Source of the DNA: Colias croceus
Lineage: Eukaryota > Arthropoda > Insecta > Lepidoptera > Pieridae
DNA length: 64,000 nucleotides
Assembly: GCF_905220415.1 (NCBI RefSeq)
Contig: NC_059558.1
Span: 4,290,501-4,354,500 of the forward strand
Reading direction: 5' to 3'
Positions 24,418-36,613 of the stretch are shown piece after piece (the first letter of the stretch is position 1; every line of letters begins with the position of its first letter). The position numbers and the translations under genes are program-made. The notes beneath the pieces were generated by a model, which was given only the letters and a program-made list of their open reading frames with translations, was not told the origin of the DNA and made no database searches.

Positions 24418-24799
24418 TTATTAACTTGGACTTTGAGTATACCGGTAGTCAATATAATTTAAGCTAAAATTTGTCTAAAATCACGTCAATTTATCCATTT
24501 ACCTGACTAGCACCTATATTCTCCGATATATTCTAAAATGCAGTGCAAAATATTATTTCTTGGTTAACGCGTGGCGATAAGGGCGTGTTCCGGTGCCGAT
24601 ATACCGGATGCCAACCTTATCTGTAATGTGACTGAAGTTAGCTCGGTTTATTTTGCTGCTAATAATATTATGCTGTTTACGTGCAAACTTGTCTGTTATT
24701 AAATTTATTCTATTTTTATTTATATACGTATAATAGCTGTGCCCCGTGGTATTTCTTTTTGAATTGAAACTTCTTTATCGGGGTTGGAAAAAGATTTAG

Positions 24800-24980
24800 T
24801 GTAAAATTTTTTCGTTACGCGTGATATCTTTCCGTTACGCGACATCTTTTTCTTATCCCTACCACGCGTGATTCGACGTATTTCTGTAAAGTTGCATATA
24901 GTAAATTATTTTTTGAAAAATAAAGTCATAAAGAAGTTTCACTTCTTACGTGTGTACACTAGTACACGCACACATTTATT
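24800..24980. repeat. MITE-end fragments of the 16133 family
   Basis: Contains aagaagtttcacttcttacg then tgtgtacactagtacacgca, similar to the ends at 16133-16310. A complete element is not clear. Confidence 0.4.
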
Positions 24981-24984
24981 TTAT

Positions 24985-25145
24985 TTTTAAGCTATTGCAT
25001 AGCTTCTATCGCGGGCCTTGAGCGCGGGGACCGAATCGAGAAATTCCGTAACGAAAAATCCTCACGCTCCCCACTCCGACGGGCGGAGGTGTGCCTTGAA
25101 GGCATAGCATGCAATAGCTTTACCGCGGCAGTCCCCGAGTGCCAC
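24985..25145 (-). repeat. GC-rich dispersed repeat, copy 1
   Basis: It is the reverse complement of 42588-42750 with few differences. The ends gctattgcatagcttct and gcatgcaatagctt form a short inverted repeat around a GC-rich core containing ctccccactccgacgggcgg. It is a dispersed family of unknown class. Confidence 0.65.
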
Positions 25146-25366
25146 ACGTCGTTTTTATTTATATTATAATAGCTGTGGCCCGCGGTTTTACTTTTTGTGT
25201 ACTGTCTGTTTTACATATTTGTAATGGTGTTAACAATAAAGCGTTTTTGTTCATTCATTGATACTAACATGCACCTCTGCTGTCTGCTTTCACTGTATCC
25301 TGAGGTTATCACTGATCCCATTCACCAGTAACGTTATTATAATAATAAAGTTATTAAAAATAAAAA

Positions 25367-26312
25367 AAGAGTCTGTGTACAGTCTGTACACGCGTTAGAA
25401 GTTATACTTCTTTGGCGTATGGAAAAAATACTAGAAAATAGTTTGGAAAATCCAAAAGTGCACGCCTCATAATCTCATCCTTTACAATAAAATTGATTAT
25501 TTATAAAGAGTACACTATAAATATAAAAAAGAAATAAAATAAAACAGTTGGAAAAGTAAAGAAAGCGGTACCGTAATAATTGAGATATTTTTCTTGTGGC
25601 CCCACCTAGATGTGACTACCAACTTATTTTTTTAAACCTTGGCTTATAGTATAAAGAATCGAGTTTATAATGGTGAATTTTGAGTACACTATAAATATAA
25701 AAAAAAATAAAAATAAAGAATATATTTAAGTTATGGTTATAAAAAAAAATTATGGAGAACAGTCGATTTTTTTTTGTTTATTTAATAACAATTAAACCAC
25801 ATCGAATCAGACCCTGAAAAATGAAAGGGTTCTATTCCTGAGCATACTCAAGCGTAAGAGAAAAAAAAAGACTCGATTAGTAAAGTATTTCGGTCGCTAT
25901 CGTGTTAACAAGAAAATCCTCCGCACATACAGACACACGGACGTCCAAGACAGAACTTTTTAAACTGTTTTTTAACTAGTTTAAATAACAAAAATGACAT
26001 CAAAAATATCATGAATGTTAAAAATAGTGTTTTTTCTTAATATGTGTGTGTATGTATTATCTTACAAGTGCAATGTATGATACATAAAGACATTTTAAGC
26101 TTGAAAAATCAGATGTTTTGCGCGAAGTGACAGTAGTACCCACCTCAACGCTTCGCTTATGAGGCGTGCAATATACAACTTGAACATAGTAATCAATTTT
26201 CATACCACCTAGAACTAACTTCATGCTGTTAAATTTAGGTGTCGGTGTGCGCGCGCATCGTAAAAATTCACTCTCATCATTTTTCTCCATCGCGCCAAAA
26301 GAAGTATAACTT
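25367..26312. mobile_element. About 940-bp element with palindromic ends
   Basis: The left end, cgttagaagttatacttctt then tggcg, is mirrored by the right end, cgccaaaagaagtataactt then c. A gtacactataaatataaaaa block is repeated inside, at about 25505 and 25684. The minus-strand frame 26290-26057 has no recognisable domain. Probably a non-autonomous DNA transposon. Confidence 0.5.
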
Positions 26313-26559
26313 CAAAAAACACAAATCCTTACTGTTTATTATAATGATTAATTATTATATTATAATAATAACCAATAGAGCTCTAGCCTTTATCCATAAT
26401 AATTAATCAATGAATATTGTCATTAATCAAATTCGCACTCAACATTTTGATAGAAACATGCCGATCTAGGGAGGTATTTACTGTTAATGATTCCCGATTC
26501 TAATGAATTAGTTATGTTAATACATAAATAAGTCCTATCCTACTTCCTACTTCACTACA

Positions 26560-26975
26560 TAGTATAAAACAAAGTCGCTTTCTCTGTCCCTATATGTCCC
26601 TATGTCCCTTTGTATGCTTAAATCTTTAAAACTACGCAACGGATTTTGATGCGGTTTTTTTTAATAGATAGAGTGATTCAAGAGGAAGGTTTTAGTATAT
26701 AATTTATTAGGTTTTAGACAAAACGGGCGAAGCCGCGGGCGGTAAGCTAGTATATTATAAATGCGAAAGTTTGTGATGATTGATGTATATTGTATATATG
26801 TGTATGAGTGTATGTTTGTTAATCATTCACACAAATACTACGAAACCGATTACAATGAAATTAAGCACACATATAGAGGGTAACTTGATAGGATGTATCG
26901 CAGAAATCCCACGGGAACGGGAACTATGCAGGATTTCTTTGAAAACGCGGACGTAGCCGCGGGCGGAAAGCTAAT
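26560..26975 (+). mobile_element. Second head-to-tail pair of Helitron-like elements
   Basis: The first copy (to about 26751) ends cgggcgaagccgcgggcggt then aagctagt. The second begins at once with atattataaatgcgaaagtt and ends agccgcgggcggaaagctaa near 26974. The arrangement repeats that at 24030-24417. Confidence 0.6.
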
Positions 26976-27651
26976 CGTGTATATTATTTCATTTTTATTT
27001 CGGGTAATTTAGTATTATATTATGAACAACAATAAAAACTAATAAGTAATTAAATACCTATTTACATAGCGTCTCTACTCTCCTTGGACCAACCCCTTTT
27101 ATAATATAATTGACTATCTCAAATAAATAATAAATTGTATTCAATTCCTCACTCAGCTTTTATATTGTTTGATATTATCTATTTTTATACAACTATGATC
27201 GTTAGGATATTTTTGTTTAAAAACCTTATTGTTACAGTGGGAAAAATATCCCGATCAAAATATAATATTTCATCATTTCGCTAACGTACATCACATACAT
27301 CGTGGCCATCAGAAATACTGGACCATCTTTGTTAAGGTGTGGGTACACTGAACGGTATTTTATTAAATAGATCTAATAATAATATAAATATAAACATCAC
27401 CATTGACTTAACTAGGTATAAGAAATAGAAACAATGCAATTAGAGAAATGTTATAAAAATTTTGGACATAATAACAGCGCTACAGTTGAGCAAAAGCCTC
27501 GGCATCGTCCCTAGATTAGGCATCTCTAATACATAGGGTTTTCTAAAATCGTCCTAATTGATATAATTATTTTCATGTAGTTTGTAATTTGTGTAATATT
27601 AATATAGCGTTTTGTCATCTTCATCTTCGTGATAATATTTTTTTTATTCTT

Positions 27652-27876
27652 TACTAGCTTTCCGCCTGCGGCTTCGCCCGCGTTTTCAAAGAAAAAACCG
27701 CATAGTTCCCGTTCCCGTGGGATTTCCGGGATAAAACCTAGCCTATGTTACTCGTGGATAATGTAGCTTTCGAATGGTGAAAGAATTTTTAATATTGGTC
27801 CAGTAGTTTATGAGCCTATTCATTACAATCAAACAAACAAACAAAGTTTTCCTCTTTATAATATTAGTGTAGATAA
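27652..27876 (-). mobile_element. Helitron-like element, inverted
   Basis: Starts tactagctttccgcctgcgg, contains gttcccgtgggatttccggg and ends tataatattagtgtaga. Confidence 0.65.
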
Positions 27877-28294
27877 TGCATTTGAAGGCCATAAAAATAA
27901 AAAAATAAAATTCAACGTTGCTCTAGGTATATTTTTTAATGCATTACCAGTACTATATAGAGATAATTTGATAATTTTACAGCTATATATTAAAAAAAAA
28001 AAGTTTATTATGACTCCTTGATTATTTTGAAGAGTAGATAAAGAGAAACAGAATTTTTGCTTGCTTGAGCTCCCAGTGTGTCCACAGACTATATTTGACA
28101 AATAGAACAATACGTTGAACTGTGGAAACCAAGTGGAAACGAAATATAACTAACTCAAGCGATGCTAGATAATACCATTTCATCGTAATTGCCTATATGT
28201 CATGTTTGATGTCGTTACTTACCAACTGTCACAAATACCATAACTTATTTCATCAACTTTTACTAGTCTATCTCTATAAGGAAGATGTTACTTA

Positions 28295-28509
28295 GGCTGG
28301 TTGCAGAGCTTGACCGACCGTCAGTGCGTACCGTCGGTCCTGACGATACGCCTCAACAATAAAATTGTATGACTATGACACTTAATGCGCATGACAATAC
28401 GCGTGCGTATGGTCGGTCTAGATATGAAAGGTTTTATGAATTTCCATACATAATATGACAAGCGCGACTGACGTACGCACTGACGGTCGGTCAAGCTCTG
28501 CAACCAGCC
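28295..28509. mobile_element. Tourist/Harbinger-like MITE with TTA target duplication
   Basis: The ends ggctggttgcagagcttgac and gtcaagctctgcaaccagcc are perfect inverted repeats, continuing through cgaccgtcagtgcgta. The flanks are TTA at 28292-28294 and 28510-28512. A 3-bp TTA/TAA duplication is the usual mark of the PIF/Harbinger superfamily. Confidence 0.8.
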
Positions 28510-29980
28510 TTAGGTTCGATTCAATTATGATTTAAGCAATTAAAATATAATATGGACAAATGCAGCTTTAAATTGAACATATAAACACAAAGTTTATTTA
28601 AAAGGTTATTATCACATGATAATTAAACTCACGCAAAAGTTATATGAACTAACACAATAGTTTTATAATTACAACATGCCACCCGATTTTGTTTTTCATT
28701 CGAAAATACACAAATTAACTTTATAATAAATACATAACTTACATTTTATAACATACACTAGAGCAACATATCTTAATATAAAAAATCCAAACAGCTTTTT
28801 ATACTAGCTATATCTGACCAAAGGCGTAGTTCCCATAATGTTCCCGCCATTCCCGTACCTCACATGACGTAGGCGTCAGGTACGCAACTTCAGGTCATTT
28901 AAAAATGCTTTACACGGCGCGGAACGCACGAACGTTTAGGAATCTATTCCGATGTGGAATTTAATAAACCGTCGGTATAAAACTTCAAATGACCAGCAAT
29001 ATCGGACCTAGGGTTCAGAGTATTGAATTAATATCTATTACATCTATTTCTAGACAGTGAAGCGAAGTAACTATAAGTTGGTAGAGATAGAGAACGTTAA
29101 AACAGTCTATAACCTACAGCGATTATGTTTATATCAATAATCAAAGACTGAATATACGTAGAAGGTTCCAGAGCTAGAATAAAATACAAGACATTGAAAT
29201 AATATAACCTAATAAGTAGTCAAAATATGTCGCGATTATAATACATATGCAAATTTATATCATCTCATGTGTTACAATCAATAGTACCCTGTACCACCAT
29301 AGGGTGGTATTCTTAAATTCCTTGTGTTGAAGACCAGTCTGAACTCTGAAATTACATTAAAAATATGTATCTATAATTATAGCAAAAGTGGAACTTCTAA
29401 AAACACTTTCAATTTTAAAATAGAACGCGGAATGAAAGTTACATTTCCACTTATCTACTTGAAATAAGATTAGGTACAGTATCGAGTAGGGAAATACGGT
29501 TTTGACCGCTGTAATAGTTTCTTGAAATTCCGACCACGTGCTGCTAGAAGCGATTGATACGTTTCATGAATAACATATATGTATCGAATGTATGTATAAA
29601 TGATCAACTTTAAGCAGTTTTTCCTTCGAATGTCAGTGTTTAATTCTGTGTGTTTTATAGAGATGGACTTGCATCACGCGTGTTGAAGATTTACCACATA
29701 GAAAGGCAACTAAATTGTATACTTAGGGCTTTACTTTTAAATCTATGATAAGCTCTCACAAGCGTCGACTTTTAAATTATTTATACGTGCGCAAAATGAT
29801 CACAATTTAGTTTTAGAGTAAGCAATTATTTTGGCAATGATTTCTGTAAAAAAATTGCTTACTGAAAAGATAAATGATTCTTAGACGGCAAATATAGTTA
29901 AAAATATACTAACGCTAATCATAATTATTAATTATTGTTTACATTAACTACTGCTTTAAAAGTATTATGAAATAAGCAAT

Positions 29981-30270
29981 AATAAAATTAACTGCGTTAA
30001 AAACAACCGACTTCAAAAACGGAAAAGTAAAAAATAAAAAAGATTTGATATTATTAATTACTACATATTATTTAGATGTGCTATTTATTAAATAGGTTTG
30101 ATGTCGGTGCACGGGCTTAATACTAAGTGCTTAGTGTTTGGCACCGACTTCAAACCTATTTAATAAATAGCACATCTAAATAATATGTAGTAATTAATAA
30201 TATCAAATCTTTTTTATTTTTTACTTTTCCGTTTTTGAAGTCGGTTGTTTTTAACGCAGTTAATTTTATT
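29981..30270. mobile_element. Foldback element with near-perfect 130-bp arms
   Basis: Positions 29981-30110 are the reverse complement of 30141-30270 with hardly a mismatch, around a 30-bp loop. The arms include aacaaccgacttcaaaaacg and its complement. The same gaagtcggttgtttttaacg end closes the element at 62792-63058. Confidence 0.88.
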
Positions 30271-30712
30271 TAATACTTTTTAGTGTAATTTTCAACACGA
30301 ATCAAACGAGCCCAAACTCGATAAAGTTGAGTCAATATATTACTGAGTTCCTATGGCCACCTTCCGATTCCATCATCAAATCAGCTCTATGTCATGATAA
30401 TGTTTCATCGCTATCCAATTTACACACTTATACAAAATTTCAGCTCAATCGGTTACCGGGAAGTGAATCAAAGTTACTTGCTACATTCCAAAGTACAGAC
30501 AAAAATGCTCATAAAATAAAAACTACTGGGCCTAGCCGAATAAAATTTTTATGGGACCAATTCGACACCATCCTGCATCGAACAAAAAAAGAATCACGTA
30601 AATCGGTTCAGAAACCTCGGAGTAATCGGTGTACATACATAAAAAAAAAAAAAAAAAAAAAAATATACCGGCCGAATTGATAACCTCCTCCTTTTTTTTG
30701 AAGTCGGTTAAA
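30271..30712 (-). mobile_element. Element of the accgacttcaaaa family, inverted
   Basis: Its right end, cctcctccttttttttgaag then tcggtta, is the complement of the 62792 left end. The body shares tgggaccaattcgacaccat and cggtgtacatacataaaaa with that copy. It continues directly from the foldback, suggesting one composite unit of about 730 bp. Confidence 0.65.
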
Positions 30713-31088
30713 AATACCAAAGATTTCGTATTCTAATACCATAATAGTTTTGATGATAGATCGCTCTGGAGCTTAAAAGTAAAATGGTGATATATTGTGA
30801 TTGATGGGCGGTTGAAACGTGACACTTTTATTAAAATATATTGTTCGTTTCTTTTATCCAAATATAGGTAATAGAAAATAGCTTGCTACGACGTGAAATA
30901 TACCTGTGAAGACTAGGTATTTGATTAAAAACAACATTATGTACCTAACAAGAACTACGTGATAAAAATAATACATACTTTTATCTTTTATATTATAGAC
31001 GTAAATAAATGAATGGATTGTTCGCTTGTGTATACATATAATTAAAATACCAATCAAAAGCTCTCCAAGCCAGCGTTACCTACTTTAA

Positions 31089-32252
31089 CACGTTAGCTGC
31101 GAAACAGGGCTTGAAACACCCTGTCCGTGTCTCGTCGTTATAGCGGTAGGAAAAAACGTAAACTTCTCTGTCGTGCGGGAGGCATAACTTCCATCTGGTT
31201 CAGTGTAGGAAAGTGATATCTATATATCTGAGATGTGCTATTGATTCCTAGTTCAATGGTATACCGACCTTAATACCGGGTTTCTAAGACCTCGTGCCGC
31301 ACTGAACAAATAAAAATTCTAACACAGTGCGGAACGAGGTTGCGAACACCTCGTACCACCGCGCACCTCGTACCGCACCCTAAGCTAGCTCACGCGGTTA
31401 GTGTTGTGCACCGCATTTGAGACTATTTGTGGAACAACTTATTGAAGCTTTTACAAAGAATGACTTGAATGTAGATACAGGTAATTTACAAACATCCTAA
31501 CTACTCGTTATAATAAATATCGTTAATAGAAACGTGAATGTGAAATGTTGAGTAACTTTCTTCAAATAGGTTGATAATCATGATTACTATTAGTGTGTTT
31601 GTTCATTGAATCAACTAGCGGCAAATCCAAAACACCCGGCAATCGGTGTATGGCTCATCAAAATTTAACTCTTGCCCAAGTCAACAAGCCAACAAACAAG
31701 GCACATCATCTCTTAAAGGGATCAAAGAAGAGGAGACGTGTAGGATGTTACTAAAAACTCCGCACCTTCTTAACAAGTCGTGAGGCTGACAAAAAAGTAA
31801 AGAAAATTCTCACAGAATGCACTGGTTGCAAACAATATTACCTATTGTTTGGCCTGTTTTAATGAAAAACATCCATAAGTTTGATAAATAAATACAATTA
31901 AATAAAATCGATATTTCTTTTCCCATCACTAAATTGTATGAAAAACTGCTATTGTTCAGTGCGGTATGGGGTACATCAGACCCCACATTTTATTTTACCC
32001 ATAGAATCTAAACTAACTAATCTAACCACGGGCGGTGGTAGATTTAGGTCAATCAACTCATTGTTAATAATAATCAGGACAAAGACCGCACACTTTGTCT
32101 TATTTGGCGCCAAAAAAAGGATTTTGGTCTCCAACGGGCGGTGGGGTTTAATATGCCTCGTGCCGCCACAATCTCTGGTATAGGACAAGGTTTAAAACGA
32201 CCCGTAACGCAGTAATGGAAAGTACAGCTATATCTGTGCCGCAGTGAACGTG
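31089..32252. mobile_element. piggyBac-like non-autonomous element with TTAA flanks
   Basis: TTAA lies at 31085-31088 and 32253-32256. The left end CACGTTAGCTGCG and the complemented right end CACGTTCACTGCG agree at 11 of 13 positions. TTAA target sites with short C-starting inverted ends are the signature of piggyBac-type transposons. The interior has several gtgcggaacgaggt / cctcgtgccgcac-type motifs and no transposase frame. The overlapping 60-80 codon frames at 31938-32310 belong to the element. Confidence 0.65.
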
Positions 32253-33160
32253 TTAAAATGGGATAAATTTTTAATCTGTTGTAACAACGGCTTGTATATT
32301 CTATTTGCAATTTATATGTGACACCGTTTATTTCCTAATTTACTAGTGATATAACTATTTACTGACACATATAACTAAAGAATATTTAGCTTATCAATTT
32401 ATGTTAAACCACGTTAAACGGTTCAAAAAACGTCATTACAAACCAAAACAAAACTCCATCACCCAAGGGCTGCGTTAGCTTCCAATTGAACAAAACCAAG
32501 TCTAAATACATTTCCAGATTGAGCAGCTACAGTGGCTTTTCATGAAATATAATTTAATCTAAGCTGTGCAGTGACCAGGAGCAGGGCAGATTATTATCTG
32601 AGCTTTGTATTATACAATACAACCCGCATCCGAGATTTTGATAAGGCGAAGCTTATTTTCAGTAACGTTTCAGTCTTCGTTAGATTAACAAATGTATTTT
32701 TTTATGAATGTGGGTGCTTTTATTCTTACCTCTATGATTATGTAGAAATAGAAGGCATAATAAATTAATAAATTAGATATTTAAACGGATTTTAAACGCG
32801 ATTTATTAATTAAATTATTATCTCGACTGCTGCAAAGCAAAGTGTGCGAAGTGAAAATGACTACCTACACAAAGATGGATTGTATCCTCGACTTACTCTA
32901 TATCATCTCTCTGAAAAACTTAAAACTAATAAATTGATCGTCATGTCACCACACTAAATGGTTATAACGTTCCCCTTAACAACTCAAGGTGAGCAGATTA
33001 ATAAGCAGATTTATCTCTAATCTGTTGAAAGGTTAGCGAAATTAAATACCCTATGAATGGGTGTTTATCATGGGCGTAGCTAGCCATGGGCTCAGGGTGG
33101 GGCAACAATAATAAAAAAAATTTAACTAGCAACTTTATCCGAGGTATAATCCCGTTTAAT

Positions 33161-33727
33161 TTTTAGGGCTTCGAGCCTCTAAAAGAAAAAAAACGAAGCT
33201 CATATTGGATCACTTTGTTGTCCGTCTGTCTGTCTATCTAAAAATATTTTTTTCTCAGGAACGCGTCGCGGTATCAAGCTGAAATTAATATTGAACACTA
33301 AAATCTACCGTCTCTTGAAGCTGTAAAAAAAATCAAACTTATATACCAACGCAATCAAAAAGATACAGCCGTTTATGTTGCAAATTTTCACATATTTTGA
33401 CATTTGCAAGGGAATCAAAACCTAAACGGTTCGCACTTCGTCCTTTATCTGCGCTATAAGACGTTATTTCATTGAAAATTTCAAAATTCTGGGTACACGA
33501 AGAAACCTGTAGGATTTGATTCCTTGCGATCCTTGCGGATGTCGAAAATTTTCAGCAAAAACGGCTGTATCTTTTTGATTGGGTTGACTAGTAGTTTGAT
33601 TTTTTCATAATTTCAGCATGATACCTCCATGCGTTTCAGAAAAAAATGGTCTTGACAGACAGACGGACAACAAAGTGATCCTATAAGGGTTCCGGTTTTT
33701 CTTTTTGTGGTTTGGAACCCTAAAAAT
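33161..33727. mobile_element. DNA-transposon remnant with tttttaggg... ends
   Basis: The left end tttttagggcttcgagcctc is mirrored by the right end tggtttggaaccctaaaaa. Inner blocks ggatcactttgttgtccgtc and gacggacaacaaagtgatcc are also inverted. About 570 bp, no coding capacity. Confidence 0.65.
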
Positions 33728-33972
33728 ATGGTTTGGCTACTATATTATATAGTTTATCTTTCTATAGATACATTAATGTGATGTATTAATTTCTTTTTAC
33801 CATGAAATAAATAAACATGTCTATATAAATGGTAAATTAAACCATTTTAAATGGTAAACATATCCCAGTAATTAAAGCATATTTTAACCTCGCACTAAAT
33901 TTCCGATGCAATTTCGTTTTTGTTTTAAAGTTTAGGGTCACTTACTGACCATAAAAACACAAATTGCTGATA

Positions 33973-35018
33973 GATCCAGGTGGTGCTTCGCTCGCAATCT
34001 TAAAGAAAAATTTTTGGGCGATATTTCGGAGACTATCCACTTTAGAGCCAAAGTTATTTTGCCTTTTTTATAGGAAGTAAAATTTCGCATCTTTTTTGTA
34101 AAACTTACCGTGTACGATTTATGGCCCATTTAATGAACCGGTTTATCGTTTTGGCTAATAACTTTTAAAATATTGGATTAATCAATAAAATGCATTTATC
34201 AATTTTTTAAGATCACTTCATTCTCTACAACTTTTGTTCAACTACTAAATACTTAAACTTTTCTAGTGCCCATACTTTTTGAGTTTGTCGGCGGCCGGCG
34301 CTCGGCGGGTGACGCGGCCTAAAAATTTTTTTTTTACGGATGTAATGAAGACGAAAAAGAGATATCCAATGCAAGTGGATTTTTGATAAAATTTTGATTT
34401 TTTTTTATAGAAAAATTAATTTATAACACATTTTTCTAAATATCCTCCTTTCGTTTACTTTTATTTTATTCTTGCATCCGAATATAAAATAATATAAATT
34501 ATAATATGTACTCAATATTATTCAGTTTTACGAAATACAATACCTAACATAAAATATTTAAAAAGTCCATTAGGTACTATTGCAGGTGAGGAAATTAACT
34601 ATTAATTTTGAAGAACTACCAGTACATAATTTTTAATTAGTTTCTTGAATTTGTAGCATTATATGGTATGCAATATGCATAGGTAATCCAAAACTTTAAA
34701 ATTGCATTTATATAATTATATTTATGGCATTAGAAAAAAAACTTTTTAACAAAAGTTGTAGAGAATAAAGTGATCTTAAAAAATGGATAGATGTATTTTA
34801 TTGATTAATCCAATATTTTAAGAGCAAAAAACGATAAACCAATTCATTTAATGGGCGATAAATAGTAAACGGTGAGTTTTCCAAAAAGAGTTTACAGGAT
34901 ATAAAAGATGCAAAATTTTACTTTCTACAAAAAGCCATAATACAACCTAAGACAATAACTTTTGCCCTAAAGTGGATAGTTTCCGTTAAGATTGCGATCG
35001 TGGCTATATGGATCTGCT
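33973..35018. mobile_element. Foldback element with diverged arms of about 280 bp
   Basis: The left arm (33973-34250) contains actatccactttagagccaa, aatattggattaatcaataa and agatcacttcattctctaca. The right arm (34735-35018) holds the complements in reverse order with moderate divergence. An internal AT-rich spacer of about 480 bp has no gene. Confidence 0.7.
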
Positions 35019-35889
35019 TAGGCGCTGGGCGTATGACAATTTGTTAATCAGTAAAATTAGAGGTAAATAATTGCACATAGGAATAGTGACTCACACAGAC
35101 AAACGAAAAACAAAAGGATTACGTTTGTTTACGCATCGGGTCAATCTTGCACAAACTTTCGAAAGTGAGTTTTCTTGCGGATATTAAGTTTTGTAGTCAG
35201 TAGTTAGATAATTTAATTTTTTAGATTTGGTTAGGTACCTTCCAGGCCAGAGCCAGGGTGGGGACTTATGATTCACGCTTCAATAATGTATAAATTATTT
35301 GAGAAAGTTGTATCTAAACATTGAAATTTAAAAAATCAACTGCGGAGTCAAAAACATAGTTTTAGCACTTCATTGTGAATCTTAATATTAAATTCTTAAT
35401 ATATTTTTGATGAATATTATTTTGTATTTTGGTTTCGATTCTTTATTATTAACAACATAAGCCCATCTCATAATTCAATAATTATAGATCGCAATGCCTT
35501 TAAATAGATAATATGTATTTGTTAAATGTAATGCAACCGAAAAGGTACATAAATTAGGTATTTTATGCACCTCGTTATATCATATAAATATATAGGCGTT
35601 AAAATTAACGCCTGCCACAATTTAATAGCTATGATGAAGATAGTAATATTTTTACACATTAACAACTTTTTAAAATAAAAAGTAAGGATTCAAAGATGAA
35701 GTTGAACTATTTAAATTAGAAAGTAGCTCGTAGCTTTCTCTCGGCACATATATATGTGAAAATTCATGAAATATTTGATGAGTTTCTCTGGTATAGATAT
35801 ATATTTCTAAAATTATAGAAATACTTACAGTTTACCCGACAAACAACCAACAAACGTTTTTTAGCCATATCAGTTATAGATAGATTATA

Positions 35890-36121
35890 CAGGGTGTCCC
35901 AGCAACGGTATACTAAGCCCCAAGGAGGTTGTAGTTTTGCATACGTAAAAAATACTTATAAAATTCCAGACGAATTTTTTTTTGACAAAAAGATGTATTC
36001 TTAAAACTCTATGTGTACACCGTGGTGGACGAAAATATGGATTATTTTGTTATTTAAGTATTTTTTACGTGATCAGTGTATGCAAAACTAGCTCTTAGTA
36101 TACCAATAGTGGGACACCCTG
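35890..36121. mobile_element. Mariner-type MITE (CAGGGTGTCCC ends, TA flanks)
   Basis: Left end cagggtgtcccagcaacggt, right end agtgggacaccctg, flanked by TA at 35888-35889 and 36122-36123. Inner pairs such as tatactaag / ctcttagtata extend the inverted repeat. Confidence 0.78.
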
Positions 36122-36172
36122 TATAACAATAGTTTCAGACCTACATTTATACGCAAAGAAAATATAATACAC

Positions 36173-36396
36173 TAGCTGCTGTGCTCCGCGGTTTCACCCG
36201 CATTGCTCCGCTCCTGTTGGTCTTAGCGTGATAATATATTAATTAGTGCGACGGCGAGCCTTATATAGTCTTCCTCGATAAATCTATCTATCAAACACCG
36301 AAAGAATTTTTCAAATCAGAAGAGTAGTTCCTGTGATTAGCGCGTTCAAAAAAACAAACAAACACACTCTTCAGCTTTATAATATTAGTATAGACA
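36173..36396 (-). mobile_element. Helitron-like element, inverted
   Basis: Starts actagctgctgtgctccgcg, ends cagctttataatattagtat. Closest to the copies at 9470 and 56912. Confidence 0.6.
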
Positions 36397-36613
36397 ATAC
36401 AAGCTGTTTGAATTTTGAACCTATACGTTAACAATGCTATCGGAATCTCAAATATTTGACGTTTTAATGTACATACTATTGAAGATTCACTCAATACGGA
36501 TTAGAAACAGAATAATTCAGAGAACCAATATGATATATAATCCACACAACCTCGACCATAAAACACAAGGTATTGTTAAAACTACCGCACGGTAAAGTCT
36601 ACTCTAAAATGTA

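Noticed and set aside
28600..29100. Possible 3' UTR of an unseen minus-strand gene
   Set aside because: Only AT-rich text with a few GC islands; no exon series follows on the minus strand.
36291..36494. Minus-strand 67-codon frame
   Set aside because: It overlaps the inverted Helitron-like element and has no domain or splice context.
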